Positions 1-5,441 of a stretch of DNA of 5,441 nucleotides are shown here, in pieces. Origin of the DNA: a bacterium (lineage in GTDB: Bacteria > UBP15 > UBA6099 > DSWB01); assembly GCA_020061125.1 (NCBI GenBank), contig JAGUYV010000487.1, positions 1 to 5,441 of the forward strand, written 5' to 3'. A program made the position numbers and the translations under genes. Under the pieces are notes generated by a model, which saw nothing but the letters and a program-made list of their open reading frames with translations, did no database searches and had not been told where the DNA came from. The first letter of the stretch is position 1. Every line of letters begins with the position of its first letter.

Positions 1-192
1 GGCGTTGCCGCGCGTGCCGAAATCGCAGAACCGCGGCCCCTGCGGGCGCAGTTGCACGCGCGTGGAGAACGCGAACGAAAACCCGGGCGTGTCGAACGCC
101 GGGCGCAGCAGCAGAAGCCCGCCGTTGGTTGTCAATTGGAGATCGAGGCGCTGCAAGGCGACGGATCCTTTCGCGCGGACGGGGAGGGTCAC
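1..192 (-). CDS. Unrecognised protein, N-terminal 64 residues (3' end outside window)
   Basis: An open frame runs from a GTG at 192 through the left edge without a stop. Its start overlaps the TGA of the TPR gene as GTGA, a classic translational-coupling junction, and GGGAG (198-202) sits 5 nt upstream. An in-frame ATG at 219 would add nine residues (MGGQGAGAG) but has no convincing ribosome binding site, so GTG is preferred. The visible product begins MTLPVRAKGS and has alternating hydrophobic stretches (DLQLTTNGGLLLLR, then GFSFAFSTRVQLRP) that suggest beta-strands. Codon use is GC-rich like the neighbours. No signal peptide, membrane helix or family motif is recognised, and no function is proposed. 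The coupling implies that its product is made in step with the TPR protein. Confidence 0.68.
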   Translation of the reverse strand, partial: MTLPVRAKGSVALQRLDLQLTTNGGLLLLRPAFDTPGFSFAFSTRVQLRPQGPRFCDFGTRGNA

Positions 193-1739
193 ACCAGCTC
201 CCGCGCCCTGTCCGCCCATTTGGAGTCCGGATGGTTCCGGGTCAGATAGTACAGATGCTTGCGGGCCAGAGGCACGGCCTTGTGCGCCATGTACAGCCGG
301 CCCAGGGTGTAGCGCGCCTCGAGGTGGTCCGGGTCCGATTCCACGGTTTCCTCGAACAGGTCTATGGCTTTTAGCAGATCCTTCTGCGTTTCCTTTATGG
401 TTCCGAGGCGGAACAGGCATGCGGCGGTTCCGGCGGTGGAGCGGCAGTTCTGCACGGTCTGTTCGAGCAGGTCCACGGCCACGGGCAGGCGGTCGAGTTT
501 TTCAAGCGCCTGTGACTGCATGAGGATGGACGCGATCTGGTCGTCCTCGTTTTCGAAGCTCTGGTCCGCGAGGTAATCGAGGGCCTCCTCGTGCCTGTTG
601 AGCGCGAGCAGGGAGCGGGCGATGCCCAGGCGCGCGGGGGGCAGATCCGCGTCCAGCCGGTTGGCGAATTTGTAATTGATGAGCGCTTTTTCGTGAATGC
701 GTTTTTCCTGGAAGCAGCGGCCCAGGACCAGGAAGCTGACGGGATAAGCGCAGCCGAGGTTCAGGGAGCGCTCGATGGTGGTGATGGCGAGGCCTTCCCT
801 GGCGAGGCGGTGCGCGAAGTAGCCCAGGCACAGGAGCAGGAACCCGGAGCGGCCGTCGAGGCCGTTGTTTTCCTTGAGAGACAGGGCCAGGGCTTCGAGG
901 GCGGCGATGATCTCGGTGCGGCGCGCGTCCACCAGGGCGTCCAGGCGCACGGTCAGATCCGGGGGCGGGTATTCCCTTGTGGATTCCCGCTCCCAGCGCG
1001 CGAGCAGCGCATCGAGCGGCAGATCGCGTTCGGGCGTTTCGGGCGCGGGCGCGGGTTCCGGCTCCTGGATTTCCGCGTCCCCGGCCGTGTCTTCCAGAGG
1101 GGCGTCCTGTTGCGGTTCGGTGTCTTCTGCGGAGCCGCGCCGCGCGGCGTGGCGCTGCACGGACTCGATGGCTTCCTGGAGTGAGATGGGCGCGCCGGAC
1201 TCCGCGGCGGGCGGGGTCTCTTCGTCCGGCTCTTGCGCCGGTTCCGGTTCTTCGGGAATCTCCAGCTCGGGTTCCGGTTCGGGCGCGATGTCTTCCGGCG
1301 CTGGAGGTTCGGGTTCTGTTTCCACGAGAGTGGCCGCGGACTCCTCGGGCAGGGTGATGTTGATGCCGCCCGATTTTCTGCCCTGTCGGATGTAGTCGCG
1401 CGCCTTGGCCAGGGCTTCCTGGGGGCTGTGGCCCTGTTTCTGGAGCTGCATGACCCAGTCGGCGAGGAGCTTGATGGCGTCCTGGGCGTTGTCCTGCGGG
1501 GGCGGCGGCGCGGCGGATTCGGCTTGCGGCGCGGGCGCGCTCAAGGGAAGGTCCTGCTCCTCGGGCTTGAATCCGTATTTGCGCTGGATCTCGATGATGC
1601 GGTCGTGGATCTGGCGCATGCGCTGCGTGTAGTTTCTGATTTCGTTGTGGTAGAACCGGAGCTTGAGGCCCAGGGTGTTGATTTCATCCCTGTCCATGGA
1701 AACGGCCAGGCGCGACTCCAGGTCGTCGAGTTTCTTCAT
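189..1739 (-). CDS. TPR protein with acidic Pro/Glu linker, 516 aa
   Basis: This looks like a cytoplasmic scaffold-type protein. Residues 1-58 are charged and helical, likely coiled coil (MKKLDDLESRL, then RNYTQRMRQIHDRIIEIQRK). About 83-122 form a small helical block containing ADWVMQLQKQG and SPQEALAKARDYI. About 134-182 and 205-240 are low-complexity Glu/Pro/Ala segments, with a short helix between (SLQEAIESVQRHAARR). The C-terminal half holds about six TPR-like 34-residue units at roughly 298-330, 331-365, 366-398, 399-432, 437-470 and 472-505; the best are ATLxSDP-like (LFEETVESDP) and HLEARYTLGRLYMA. No signal peptide or membrane segment is seen. The ATG at 1739 has AAGGA 4 nt upstream. 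An in-frame TTG at 1766 has GGAGG 9 nt upstream and would add nine residues, so the start is not certain. It follows the DUF1844 gene by 51 nt. The specific function is unknown. Confidence 0.87.
   Translation of the reverse strand: MKKLDDLESRLAVSMDRDEINTLGLKLRFYHNEIRNYTQRMRQIHDRIIEIQRKYGFKPEEQDLPLSAPAPQAESAAPPPPQDNAQDAIKLLADWVMQLQKQGHSPQEALAKARDYIRQGRKSGGINITLPEESAATLVETEPEPPAPEDIAPEPEPELEIPEEPEPAQEPDEETPPAAESGAPISLQEAIESVQRHAARRGSAEDTEPQQDAPLEDTAGDAEIQEPEPAPAPETPERDLPLDALLARWERESTREYPPPDLTVRLDALVDARRTEIIAALEALALSLKENNGLDGRSGFLLLCLGYFAHRLAREGLAITTIERSLNLGCAYPVSFLVLGRCFQEKRIHEKALINYKFANRLDADLPPARLGIARSLLALNRHEEALDYLADQSFENEDDQIASILMQSQALEKLDRLPVAVDLLEQTVQNCRSTAGTAACLFRLGTIKETQKDLLKAIDLFEETVESDPDHLEARYTLGRLYMAHKAVPLARKHLYYLTRNHPDSKWADRARELV
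198..202 (-). promoter_or_regulatory. Ribosome binding site inside the TPR gene for the downstream GTG start
   Basis: GGGAG on the minus strand lies 5 nt before the GTG at 192, inside the last codons of the large TPR gene. It is the reason GTG is preferred over the in-frame ATG at 219. Confidence 0.55.
1215..1340 (-). repeat. Low-complexity Glu/Pro-coding stretch
   Basis: This part of the large TPR gene encodes about residues 134-175, a run of Glu-Pro-Glu-Pro and Pro-Glu-Glu units. At DNA level it shows recurring GGTTCCGGTTC-type words on the plus strand. It is probably a disordered acidic linker whose length may vary between strains. A shorter related stretch lies at 1023-1073. Confidence 0.65.
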
Positions 1740-1775
1740 GAAATCCTTGGCTACATGTACGAACAACGGGCGCAA

Positions 1776-1780
1776 CCTCC
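1776..1780 (-). promoter_or_regulatory. Possible ribosome binding site for an alternative TTG start of the large TPR gene
   Basis: GGAGG on the minus strand lies 9 nt before an in-frame TTG at 1766 and 36 nt before the ATG at 1739. It directly abuts another TTG at 1775, too close to serve it. Either it serves the TTG at 1766, or the weaker AAGGA (1744-1748, 4 nt from the ATG) serves the annotated start. Confidence 0.4.
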
Positions 1781-1790
1781 GGGGCCGGCG

Positions 1791-2438
1791 TTACGGCATC
1801 TTGCTCTGGTTCACGAAATTGAGCCGCAGGTCGGTAATGGCGTTTTCCACATTTTTGACCGCGTGCTCGGGCAGATGCGGCTTGAACTTATCGAGGAGCA
1901 CGGCGAGCAGATCAATGGACTTTTTGGCCTGGGGCAGATCTTTGACCACGAGGCCCGTGGTGGGATCGGCGATGAGGCCCATCTGGATGAGGGCCTGGCT
2001 CTGGACCAGGTTGATGCCCATGGCGAGCGAGGACAGGAGGTCGGACGGCGGGGGCGGCTCCTGTTTGTACTCGTCGGGGATGAAGCTCTGGATGATGTCG
2101 TTGTATTGATTGGCGAACTCGCGGTACAGGTCCGCGGCATTGCGGGCTTCGTCGAGATTGGGCCGTGTGGCTGGCCCGGCGGTGAAGTGCATGCCCAGGC
2201 TGATCACGGCCTGGTCGCGCAGGATGTTGAGGATCAGAGCGACCAGGTCTTCGAATTGCACGGAGCGCTGCTGTTCCTCGGGTTCGTCCTGCGGTGGCGC
2301 TGGAGCGGGTTCAGCGGGCGGTTCCTGCGCTTGCGGGGGAGCGTCCGCGGCGGCCGGGGCCACATCGTCATAGCTTGGCCGCTTGTCAATGACGCGGTAT
2401 TTCTTGCCGTCTTCGGGTTTGGCGTTGTTTTCGGTCAT
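1791..2438 (-). CDS. DUF1844 domain protein with probable tandem duplication, 215 aa
   Basis: The C-terminal part, about residues 132-207, matches the DUF1844 pattern: a helix with QALIQMG (148-154), DPTTG, DLPQAKKSIDLL (167-178), then a helix ending ITDLRLNFVN. An N-terminal YRVIDKR motif (14-20) precedes a Pro/Ala/Glu/Gln linker (about 27-57), as in deltaproteobacterial members that begin with a similar basic motif. Members are usually around 100-150 residues; this one is longer because residues 63-123 look like a second, diverged copy of the same domain (QAVISLG, P.T, NLDEA, then DL). No signal peptide or transmembrane segment is seen. The biochemical function of DUF1844 is unknown to me. 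The ATG at 2438 is chosen over a longer frame from 2516 because GGAGG sits 7 nt upstream and the longer form would run into the FapA gene. It starts 40 nt after the FapA stop and is probably cotranscribed. Confidence 0.88.
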   Translation of the reverse strand: MTENNAKPEDGKKYRVIDKRPSYDDVAPAAADAPPQAQEPPAEPAPAPPQDEPEEQQRSVQFEDLVALILNILRDQAVISLGMHFTAGPATRPNLDEARNAADLYREFANQYNDIIQSFIPDEYKQEPPPPSDLLSSLAMGINLVQSQALIQMGLIADPTTGLVVKDLPQAKKSIDLLAVLLDKFKPHLPEHAVKNVENAITDLRLNFVNQSKMP

Positions 2439-2445
2439 GCCTGTG

Positions 2446-2450
2446 CCTCC
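2446..2450 (-). promoter_or_regulatory. Ribosome binding site deciding the DUF1844 start
   Basis: GGAGG on the minus strand lies 7 nt before the ATG at 2438. The lipoprotein gene has the same arrangement (GGAGG at 4757-4761, also 7 nt), which supports both starts. Confidence 0.85.
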
Positions 2451-2478
2451 GTAGCTGTGCGGGTGTGCGCTGCGGGCG

Positions 2479-3945
2479 TCAGTACGGCCCGACCTGCACC
2501 TGCTCGTTCTGTTCATAGAAGGAGCAGTGGTTGGTTTCCTTCTGGATGTTCATGCTTGCGCCCAGAGTGAAGATGCGCGAGCCGGGATAGATGGTGCCGC
2601 TGACCTTGCAACGCCCGGCCTGCAGTTCCTTCATCTTCTGCTGCAGGAACGCGATTTTTTTGGTGTTGCTCTCGATGTCCGCCTTGAGTTTGTGCGCGGC
2701 CGGAACGAGTTTTTTCATGAGTTCCTGTTTGTCCGGCGGGATGGAACCGGTCTGCTCCTGGATGCCCTTGATGGTCTTGATACTGCGCAGAACCTTGTCG
2801 AGCTGCACTTTTTCATCGGTGAGATTCTTCTCTAATTGGTCGTGTTTTTCCTTGATTTTGGGGTTGATGCCGACTTCGAGCACGGTTTCGGTGAAGGACG
2901 GGGAACCGATGTTGGTGACGATGAAATTGCGCCCGGCCGTGGCTTTGCCGCCCACGATGCTGCCCTTGGAGTTCTGGAGGATGATGTCCTCGCCGGCCTG
3001 GAGCGTGCTGTAGCGCGAGGACTGCGTGATGGTGATGTTTTCGCCGGCTTCGAGGATGCCGCTTTCCACGGTGCGTATGGTGATGGAGCCGCCAGCCTTG
3101 ATGCGGCCCTCGCCCGCGCCGTAGATGCCGCCCATGATGCGCACATCGCCCCCGGCTTCCACGAACGCTTTTTCAATGTTGCCGTGGATCTCGACATCGT
3201 CGGTTGCGCTGATCATGAAGTCGGACTGCACATTGCCGCGGATCATCACGGACCCGTTGAAATTCACATTGCCCGTGTGGTAGTTCACATCGCCCTTGAT
3301 TTCGTACACCGGGCTGACGCTGATTTTTTTGTCCTTGAACACGGGCTGGCCGTCCATGAGCGCGAGAATCTGCGTGCCGTCGGGGCTGGCCTCGACATGC
3401 TCGCCAAGGGGAAGGTCAATGTCGGCGCCGTCTCTGGCCGGAAGTTCCTCGCCGGTCACGGTCATGCCCTTGTCGCCGGGTACCGCCGGGTGCTTCACGG
3501 CCAGCACCGCGCCCTGCACCACGCTGTCCACCACATTGGACGACCTGTGGTCCACATTGCCCTGCGCGTCTTCCTGCAGGTTGAGCTTTTTGTCGCCTGA
3601 TGCATCGAATTTGAGTTCCATATACGCGCTGGCGCCGTCCGTGGCCGGTTTGCCCTTGGCAACCACCACATCCACATTGTAACTGCCGTACGAGAAGATA
3701 TCGTTGATGGCGTCTTCGTCAATGCCGAAGGTGACGCCCGCTTCCTTGAGCTTGGCGATGATCGCGGCAGGTGTGATGTCCGCTCCCGAGTCCATGGGCG
3801 GGGGAACCCGCGCCGAGGCCTTGAGTTTGTCTTCCGAAATCTTCACGGTGATTTCTTCGTCCGAGACCTGATCCTCCTGATCGAGAGCGTCCAGTCCCGC
3901 AAGAATTTCGTCTTCGGTGGAGCGTTTTTTGTTCTTGTCCGTCAT
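2479..3945 (-). CDS. FapA family (DUF342) protein, 488 aa
   Basis: This is recognised as a DUF342/FapA family protein from its architecture. Residues 1-30 are a charged, acidic leader. About 32-205 form the N-terminal alpha/beta domain, including the VPPPMDSGADITP stretch and the GEELPARDGADIDLP segment that leads into the core. About 208-360 are short Gly-turn beta-strands (GDVNYHTGNVNFNG, IRGNV, IHGNIEKA, GGDVRIMGG, AGGSITI, AGENITI, AGEDIIL, SIVGGKATAG, IGSPS, then LEVG at 356-359), the repeat pattern of a right-handed beta-helix. About 362-445 are Lys/Glu/Leu heptad-like coiled coil. About 446-488 return to beta (GTIYPGSRIFTLG), the usual family ending. No catalytic motif, signal peptide or membrane segment is seen, so it is probably cytoplasmic. 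A FapA homologue in Vibrio vulnificus has been linked to polar flagellum assembly; transferring that role here is inference. The ATG at 3945 is chosen over one at 4014 because AGGAAGG lies 8 nt upstream, while the longer form lacks a ribosome binding site. Confidence 0.92.
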   Translation of the reverse strand: MTDKNKKRSTEDEILAGLDALDQEDQVSDEEITVKISEDKLKASARVPPPMDSGADITPAAIIAKLKEAGVTFGIDEDAINDIFSYGSYNVDVVVAKGKPATDGASAYMELKFDASGDKKLNLQEDAQGNVDHRSSNVVDSVVQGAVLAVKHPAVPGDKGMTVTGEELPARDGADIDLPLGEHVEASPDGTQILALMDGQPVFKDKKISVSPVYEIKGDVNYHTGNVNFNGSVMIRGNVQSDFMISATDDVEIHGNIEKAFVEAGGDVRIMGGIYGAGEGRIKAGGSITIRTVESGILEAGENITITQSSRYSTLQAGEDIILQNSKGSIVGGKATAGRNFIVTNIGSPSFTETVLEVGINPKIKEKHDQLEKNLTDEKVQLDKVLRSIKTIKGIQEQTGSIPPDKQELMKKLVPAAHKLKADIESNTKKIAFLQQKMKELQAGRCKVSGTIYPGSRIFTLGASMNIQKETNHCSFYEQNEQVQVGPY

Positions 3946-4053
3946 GATCCTTACCTTCCTCTCTGCTGTTGGAACGGGTCCTGGTTCTCCTCCCAGGCTC
4001 GAAGCGCGCGGCATGATTGGGAAATGCCCCGCCGCGTGGGGGCGCGCCCGGCG
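3946..4053 (-). other. 108-nt intergenic gap before FapA gene with two small hairpins
   Basis: This is the longest non-coding stretch in the window. It holds two short inverted repeats. GCCCC (4026-4030) pairs with GGGGC (4039-4043) across an 8-nt loop, next to the perfect 10-nt palindrome GGGCGCGCCC (4040-4049). CCTGG (3980-3984) pairs with CCAGG (3993-3997) across an 8-nt loop that, on the minus strand, displays GAGGAG. On the minus strand the first hairpin is followed by ATTTCCC rather than a T-tract, so it is at best a weak or factor-assisted terminator or an mRNA stability element. No convincing -35/-10, sigma-54 or sigma-28 promoter was found. Confidence 0.4.
3954..3960 (-). promoter_or_regulatory. 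Ribosome binding site deciding the FapA start
   Basis: On the minus strand this reads AGGAAGG, 8 nt before the ATG at 3945. The alternative in-frame ATG at 4014 is preceded by CATTTCCCAATC, with no Shine-Dalgarno match. This supports the 488-residue form. Confidence 0.8.
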
Positions 4054-4749
4054 TTACTGAAGCTGCCGGATCAACTGCTTGACTTCTTCTTTTTTCACTT
4101 CATCCTTGCTCAATTCCACGAAGCGCGTAAAAAGCTCGAGTGCGCGCTGCGTGTCGCCGTAGGCGATCTGGTGAAGCTGGCCCAGGTTGAAATAGGCGTC
4201 GGCGTAAGTTTCGTCGAGTTCCAGCGCTTTTGAAAAAGCTTCCTCGGCATGGCCGAAGGCTTCCGCCGCGGCGTCCTTGTCCGCATTTTCCATGGCCTGC
4301 ACGCCGGCGAGATAGTGCGCATAGCCCATGTTGTCGTGGCAGACCACATAGTTCGGGTCCATGGCCAGGGCTTTTTCGTACCATTTGAAGGCTTCCTGGA
4401 AATCGCCGAGTTTGCGGTGGGCCGTGCCCACGGCGCACACGGGGCGCGCGAATTCCGGGTCCAGTTCCGCGGCTTTGAGCGCCAGTTCCATGCCCTGCTG
4501 AATCTCCGCGGGATCGTCGGATTCGATCAGGGCCACGGACTGATCGAAAGCATTGCGCGCGGCCAGCATGTTGTCTTTTTTCTCGTCGCTGCCGGTTTTT
4601 TGCTTCTCGCTTTGGTCGGCGGCTGCGGGTTTCTGGGCTTGGGGCGCGGCAGGCTTGTCCGCGGCCTTTTTGCTGCACCCGGCCGCGGCCAGGAAGCACA
4701 GGGCGAGGAACAGGGCGAAAGCTGATGACAGGGTCCGGTTCTGCTTCAT
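4054..4749 (-). CDS. TPR-containing lipoprotein, 231 aa
   Basis: The N-terminus is a clear lipoprotein signal: a basic start (MKQNR), a hydrophobic stretch at about 7-23, then a lipobox AAGC with Cys25 as the predicted lipidated residue. Residue -3 is Ala rather than the commoner Leu, but this is acceptable. Ser follows the Cys, which in enterobacteria would favour outer-membrane sorting; whether that rule holds here is unknown. Residues 26-60 are a Lys/Ala/Pro/Gln-rich tether. TPR units follow at about 100-133 (ending AMDP), 134-180 (an expanded unit with an Ala/Glu-rich insert near 150-168, ending ELDE) and 181-215. The C-terminus is Lys/Glu-rich helix. The ATG at 4749 has GGAGG (4757-4761) 7 nt upstream, a strong choice. 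It lies 18 nt after the upstream TPR gene and is probably cotranscribed with it. The likely role is a periplasm-facing, membrane-anchored scaffold; the partner is unknown. Confidence 0.9.
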   Translation of the reverse strand: MKQNRTLSSAFALFLALCFLAAAGCSKKAADKPAAPQAQKPAAADQSEKQKTGSDEKKDNMLAARNAFDQSVALIESDDPAEIQQGMELALKAAELDPEFARPVCAVGTAHRKLGDFQEAFKWYEKALAMDPNYVVCHDNMGYAHYLAGVQAMENADKDAAAEAFGHAEEAFSKALELDETYADAYFNLGQLHQIAYGDTQRALELFTRFVELSKDEVKKEEVKQLIRQLQ

Positions 4750-4767
4750 TGTGAAACCTCCGTGCTG

Positions 4768-5441
4768 TTAGAGTGCGGAATCCGGGGATTCCGGTTGTGG
4801 CCGCGCCGGTTCCAGTGCCTCGCTCGCCAGGGGATTGCCCGGATCCAGTTCCAGGGCGCGCCTGTATGCGGCCTCGGACTGGGAAGCGAGCCTGTCGGCA
4901 TGGCGCTGCAGGGTGTGAGCCAGGTTCACCTGCGCGGCCAGGTATCTGGGGTTGAGCTTGAGCGCCAGACGGAATTCCTCTTCGGCCAGGTGGTAATGGC
5001 CGCGGCCGGCGTACAGCTCGCCGAGCTTGTTGTGGAAGTCCGGGTATCCCGGGCGAAGGGCGATGGCCTGCTTGAGTTCGGCCAGGGCTTCGAGGGACAG
5101 TTTTTTCTGGAGCAGCGCCGCGCCGAGGTGAAAGTGCGTGTTGGCCTGGCGCGAGATTTTCTCCTGCTCGATGTGCGCATGGTCCTGTTCGTGCGCGGCG
5201 CGGCCGCGGCCATGGAGCAGGCGGCTCAAGGCCGCATTGGCCGCTCCATACCTCGGGTTGATGTTCAGCGCTTCCTTGTAGTGGTCAATGGCCCGGTCCC
5301 GTTCTTCGAGTTCTGCCAGGGCCTGGGCCAGGTGGAAATGCGCATCCGCGTAGCCGGGGTTCAGCGTGGCGGCCTTTTCCAGCACGGGCAGGGCGTCGGC
5401 CGCGCGCCCGCAACCCAACAGGCTGCGGCCCAGCCCGACCA
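4768..5441 (-). CDS. TPR-repeat protein, C-terminal part (5' end outside window)
   Basis: The frame is open to the right edge, so this is the C-terminal part (about 223 residues visible) of a longer protein. A TTG at 5418 could be read as a start, but the seven codons before it (VGLGRSL) already form helix A of a TPR, so the true start is upstream and off-window. Numbering from the edge, TPR units are visible at about 1-28, 29-62, 97-131, 132-164 and 165-200, each ending in the typical A..L.P pattern (AATLNP, ALNINP, AIALRP, ALKLNP, ALELDP). A charged, His-rich linker at about 78-98 splits the array into two blocks. The last 20 residues are Pro/Glu/Ser-rich and probably disordered. TPR arrays are helical protein-binding scaffolds with no enzymatic role expected; the partner is unknown. 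It ends with TAA 18 nt before the lipoprotein gene, which suggests cotranscription. The family call is firm; the specific function is not known. Confidence 0.9.
   Translation of the reverse strand, partial: VGLGRSLLGCGRAADALPVLEKAATLNPGYADAHFHLAQALAELEERDRAIDHYKEALNINPRYGAANAALSRLLHGRGRAAHEQDHAHIEQEKISRQANTHFHLGAALLQKKLSLEALAELKQAIALRPGYPDFHNKLGELYAGRGHYHLAEEEFRLALKLNPRYLAAQVNLAHTLQRHADRLASQSEAAYRRALELDPGNPLASEALEPARPQPESPDSAL

Noticed and set aside
1-192. Resemblance of the TTNGGLLLLR stretch to the N-terminus of IS1380-type transposases
   Set aside because: Only this short Gly-Leu run matches; the following residues do not, and the GTGA coupling and codon use match the host operon. No inverted repeats or target duplications are visible.
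5-523. Plus-strand open frame (172 codons) at the left edge
   Set aside because: The Arg/Pro/Ser-rich translation has no domain, overlaps the minus-strand TPR gene and the coupled downstream gene, and has no supporting ribosome binding site.
1752-1759. TACATGTA palindrome between the DUF1844 and large TPR genes, containing an ATG directly followed by TAG
   Set aside because: An 8-nt palindrome is expected by chance, and the ATG-stop has no ribosome binding site at workable distance.
1233-2570. Long plus-strand open frame (445 codons) antisense to the large TPR and DUF1844 genes
   Set aside because: It lies opposite two well-supported genes, spans their gap, has no recognisable domain, and is of the kind GC-rich codon bias produces by chance.
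2836-3600. Plus-strand open frame (254 codons) antisense to the FapA gene
   Set aside because: The His/Ala/Val/Asp-rich translation is a typical mirror of a GC-rich gene, and the opposite strand encodes a clear beta-helix protein.
3943-4014. Longer FapA form starting at the ATG at 4014
   Set aside because: The extra 23 residues (MPRASSLGGEPG...) are not FapA-like and the ATG has no ribosome binding site, whereas the ATG at 3945 does.
4026-4049. Rho-independent terminator after the lipoprotein gene
   Set aside because: The stem is only 5 bp and is followed by ATTTCCC rather than a run of T, so it is recorded only as a hairpin.

Overview
The window is GC-rich and densely coding. All six credible genes lie on the minus strand, so the biological reading order runs from the right edge to the left. 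Several features suggest a deltaproteobacterium, most likely Desulfovibrio-like: a FapA/DUF342 protein, a DUF1844 protein with the N-terminal 'YRVIDKR' type motif, several TPR proteins, and GC-rich codon use with GGAGG-type ribosome binding sites. This placement rests on general familiarity with these families, not on a search. No rRNA, tRNA, CRISPR array, insertion sequence, integrase or attachment site was seen.

Layout in transcription order: (1) 5441-4768, the C-terminal part of a TPR protein whose start lies outside the window; (2) 4749-4054, a 231-residue TPR lipoprotein; (3) 3945-2479, a 488-residue FapA/DUF342 protein with a beta-helix core, a late coiled coil and a terminal beta segment; (4) 2438-1791, a 215-residue DUF1844 protein that appears to carry two copies of the domain; (5) 1739-189, a 516-residue protein with an N-terminal helical part, a long acidic Pro/Glu linker and about six C-terminal TPRs; (6) 192-1, the first 64 codons of an unrecognised protein, whose GTG start overlaps the previous stop in the form GTGA. 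The gaps are 18, 108, 40 and 51 nt, and the last junction overlaps by 4 nt. The layout fits one transcription unit, with the 108-nt gap before the FapA gene as the only obvious place for an internal signal.

How the genes may work together is inference. Three of the five recognisable products are TPR scaffolds, one of them membrane-anchored. The FapA protein is a structural beta-helix protein without visible catalytic motifs. FapA homologues have been tied to flagellar assembly, but no flagellar or chemotaxis gene is in this window. The set looks like a protein-protein interaction module of unknown purpose. The best leads are the internal duplication in the DUF1844 protein and the FapA-DUF1844-TPR association itself.
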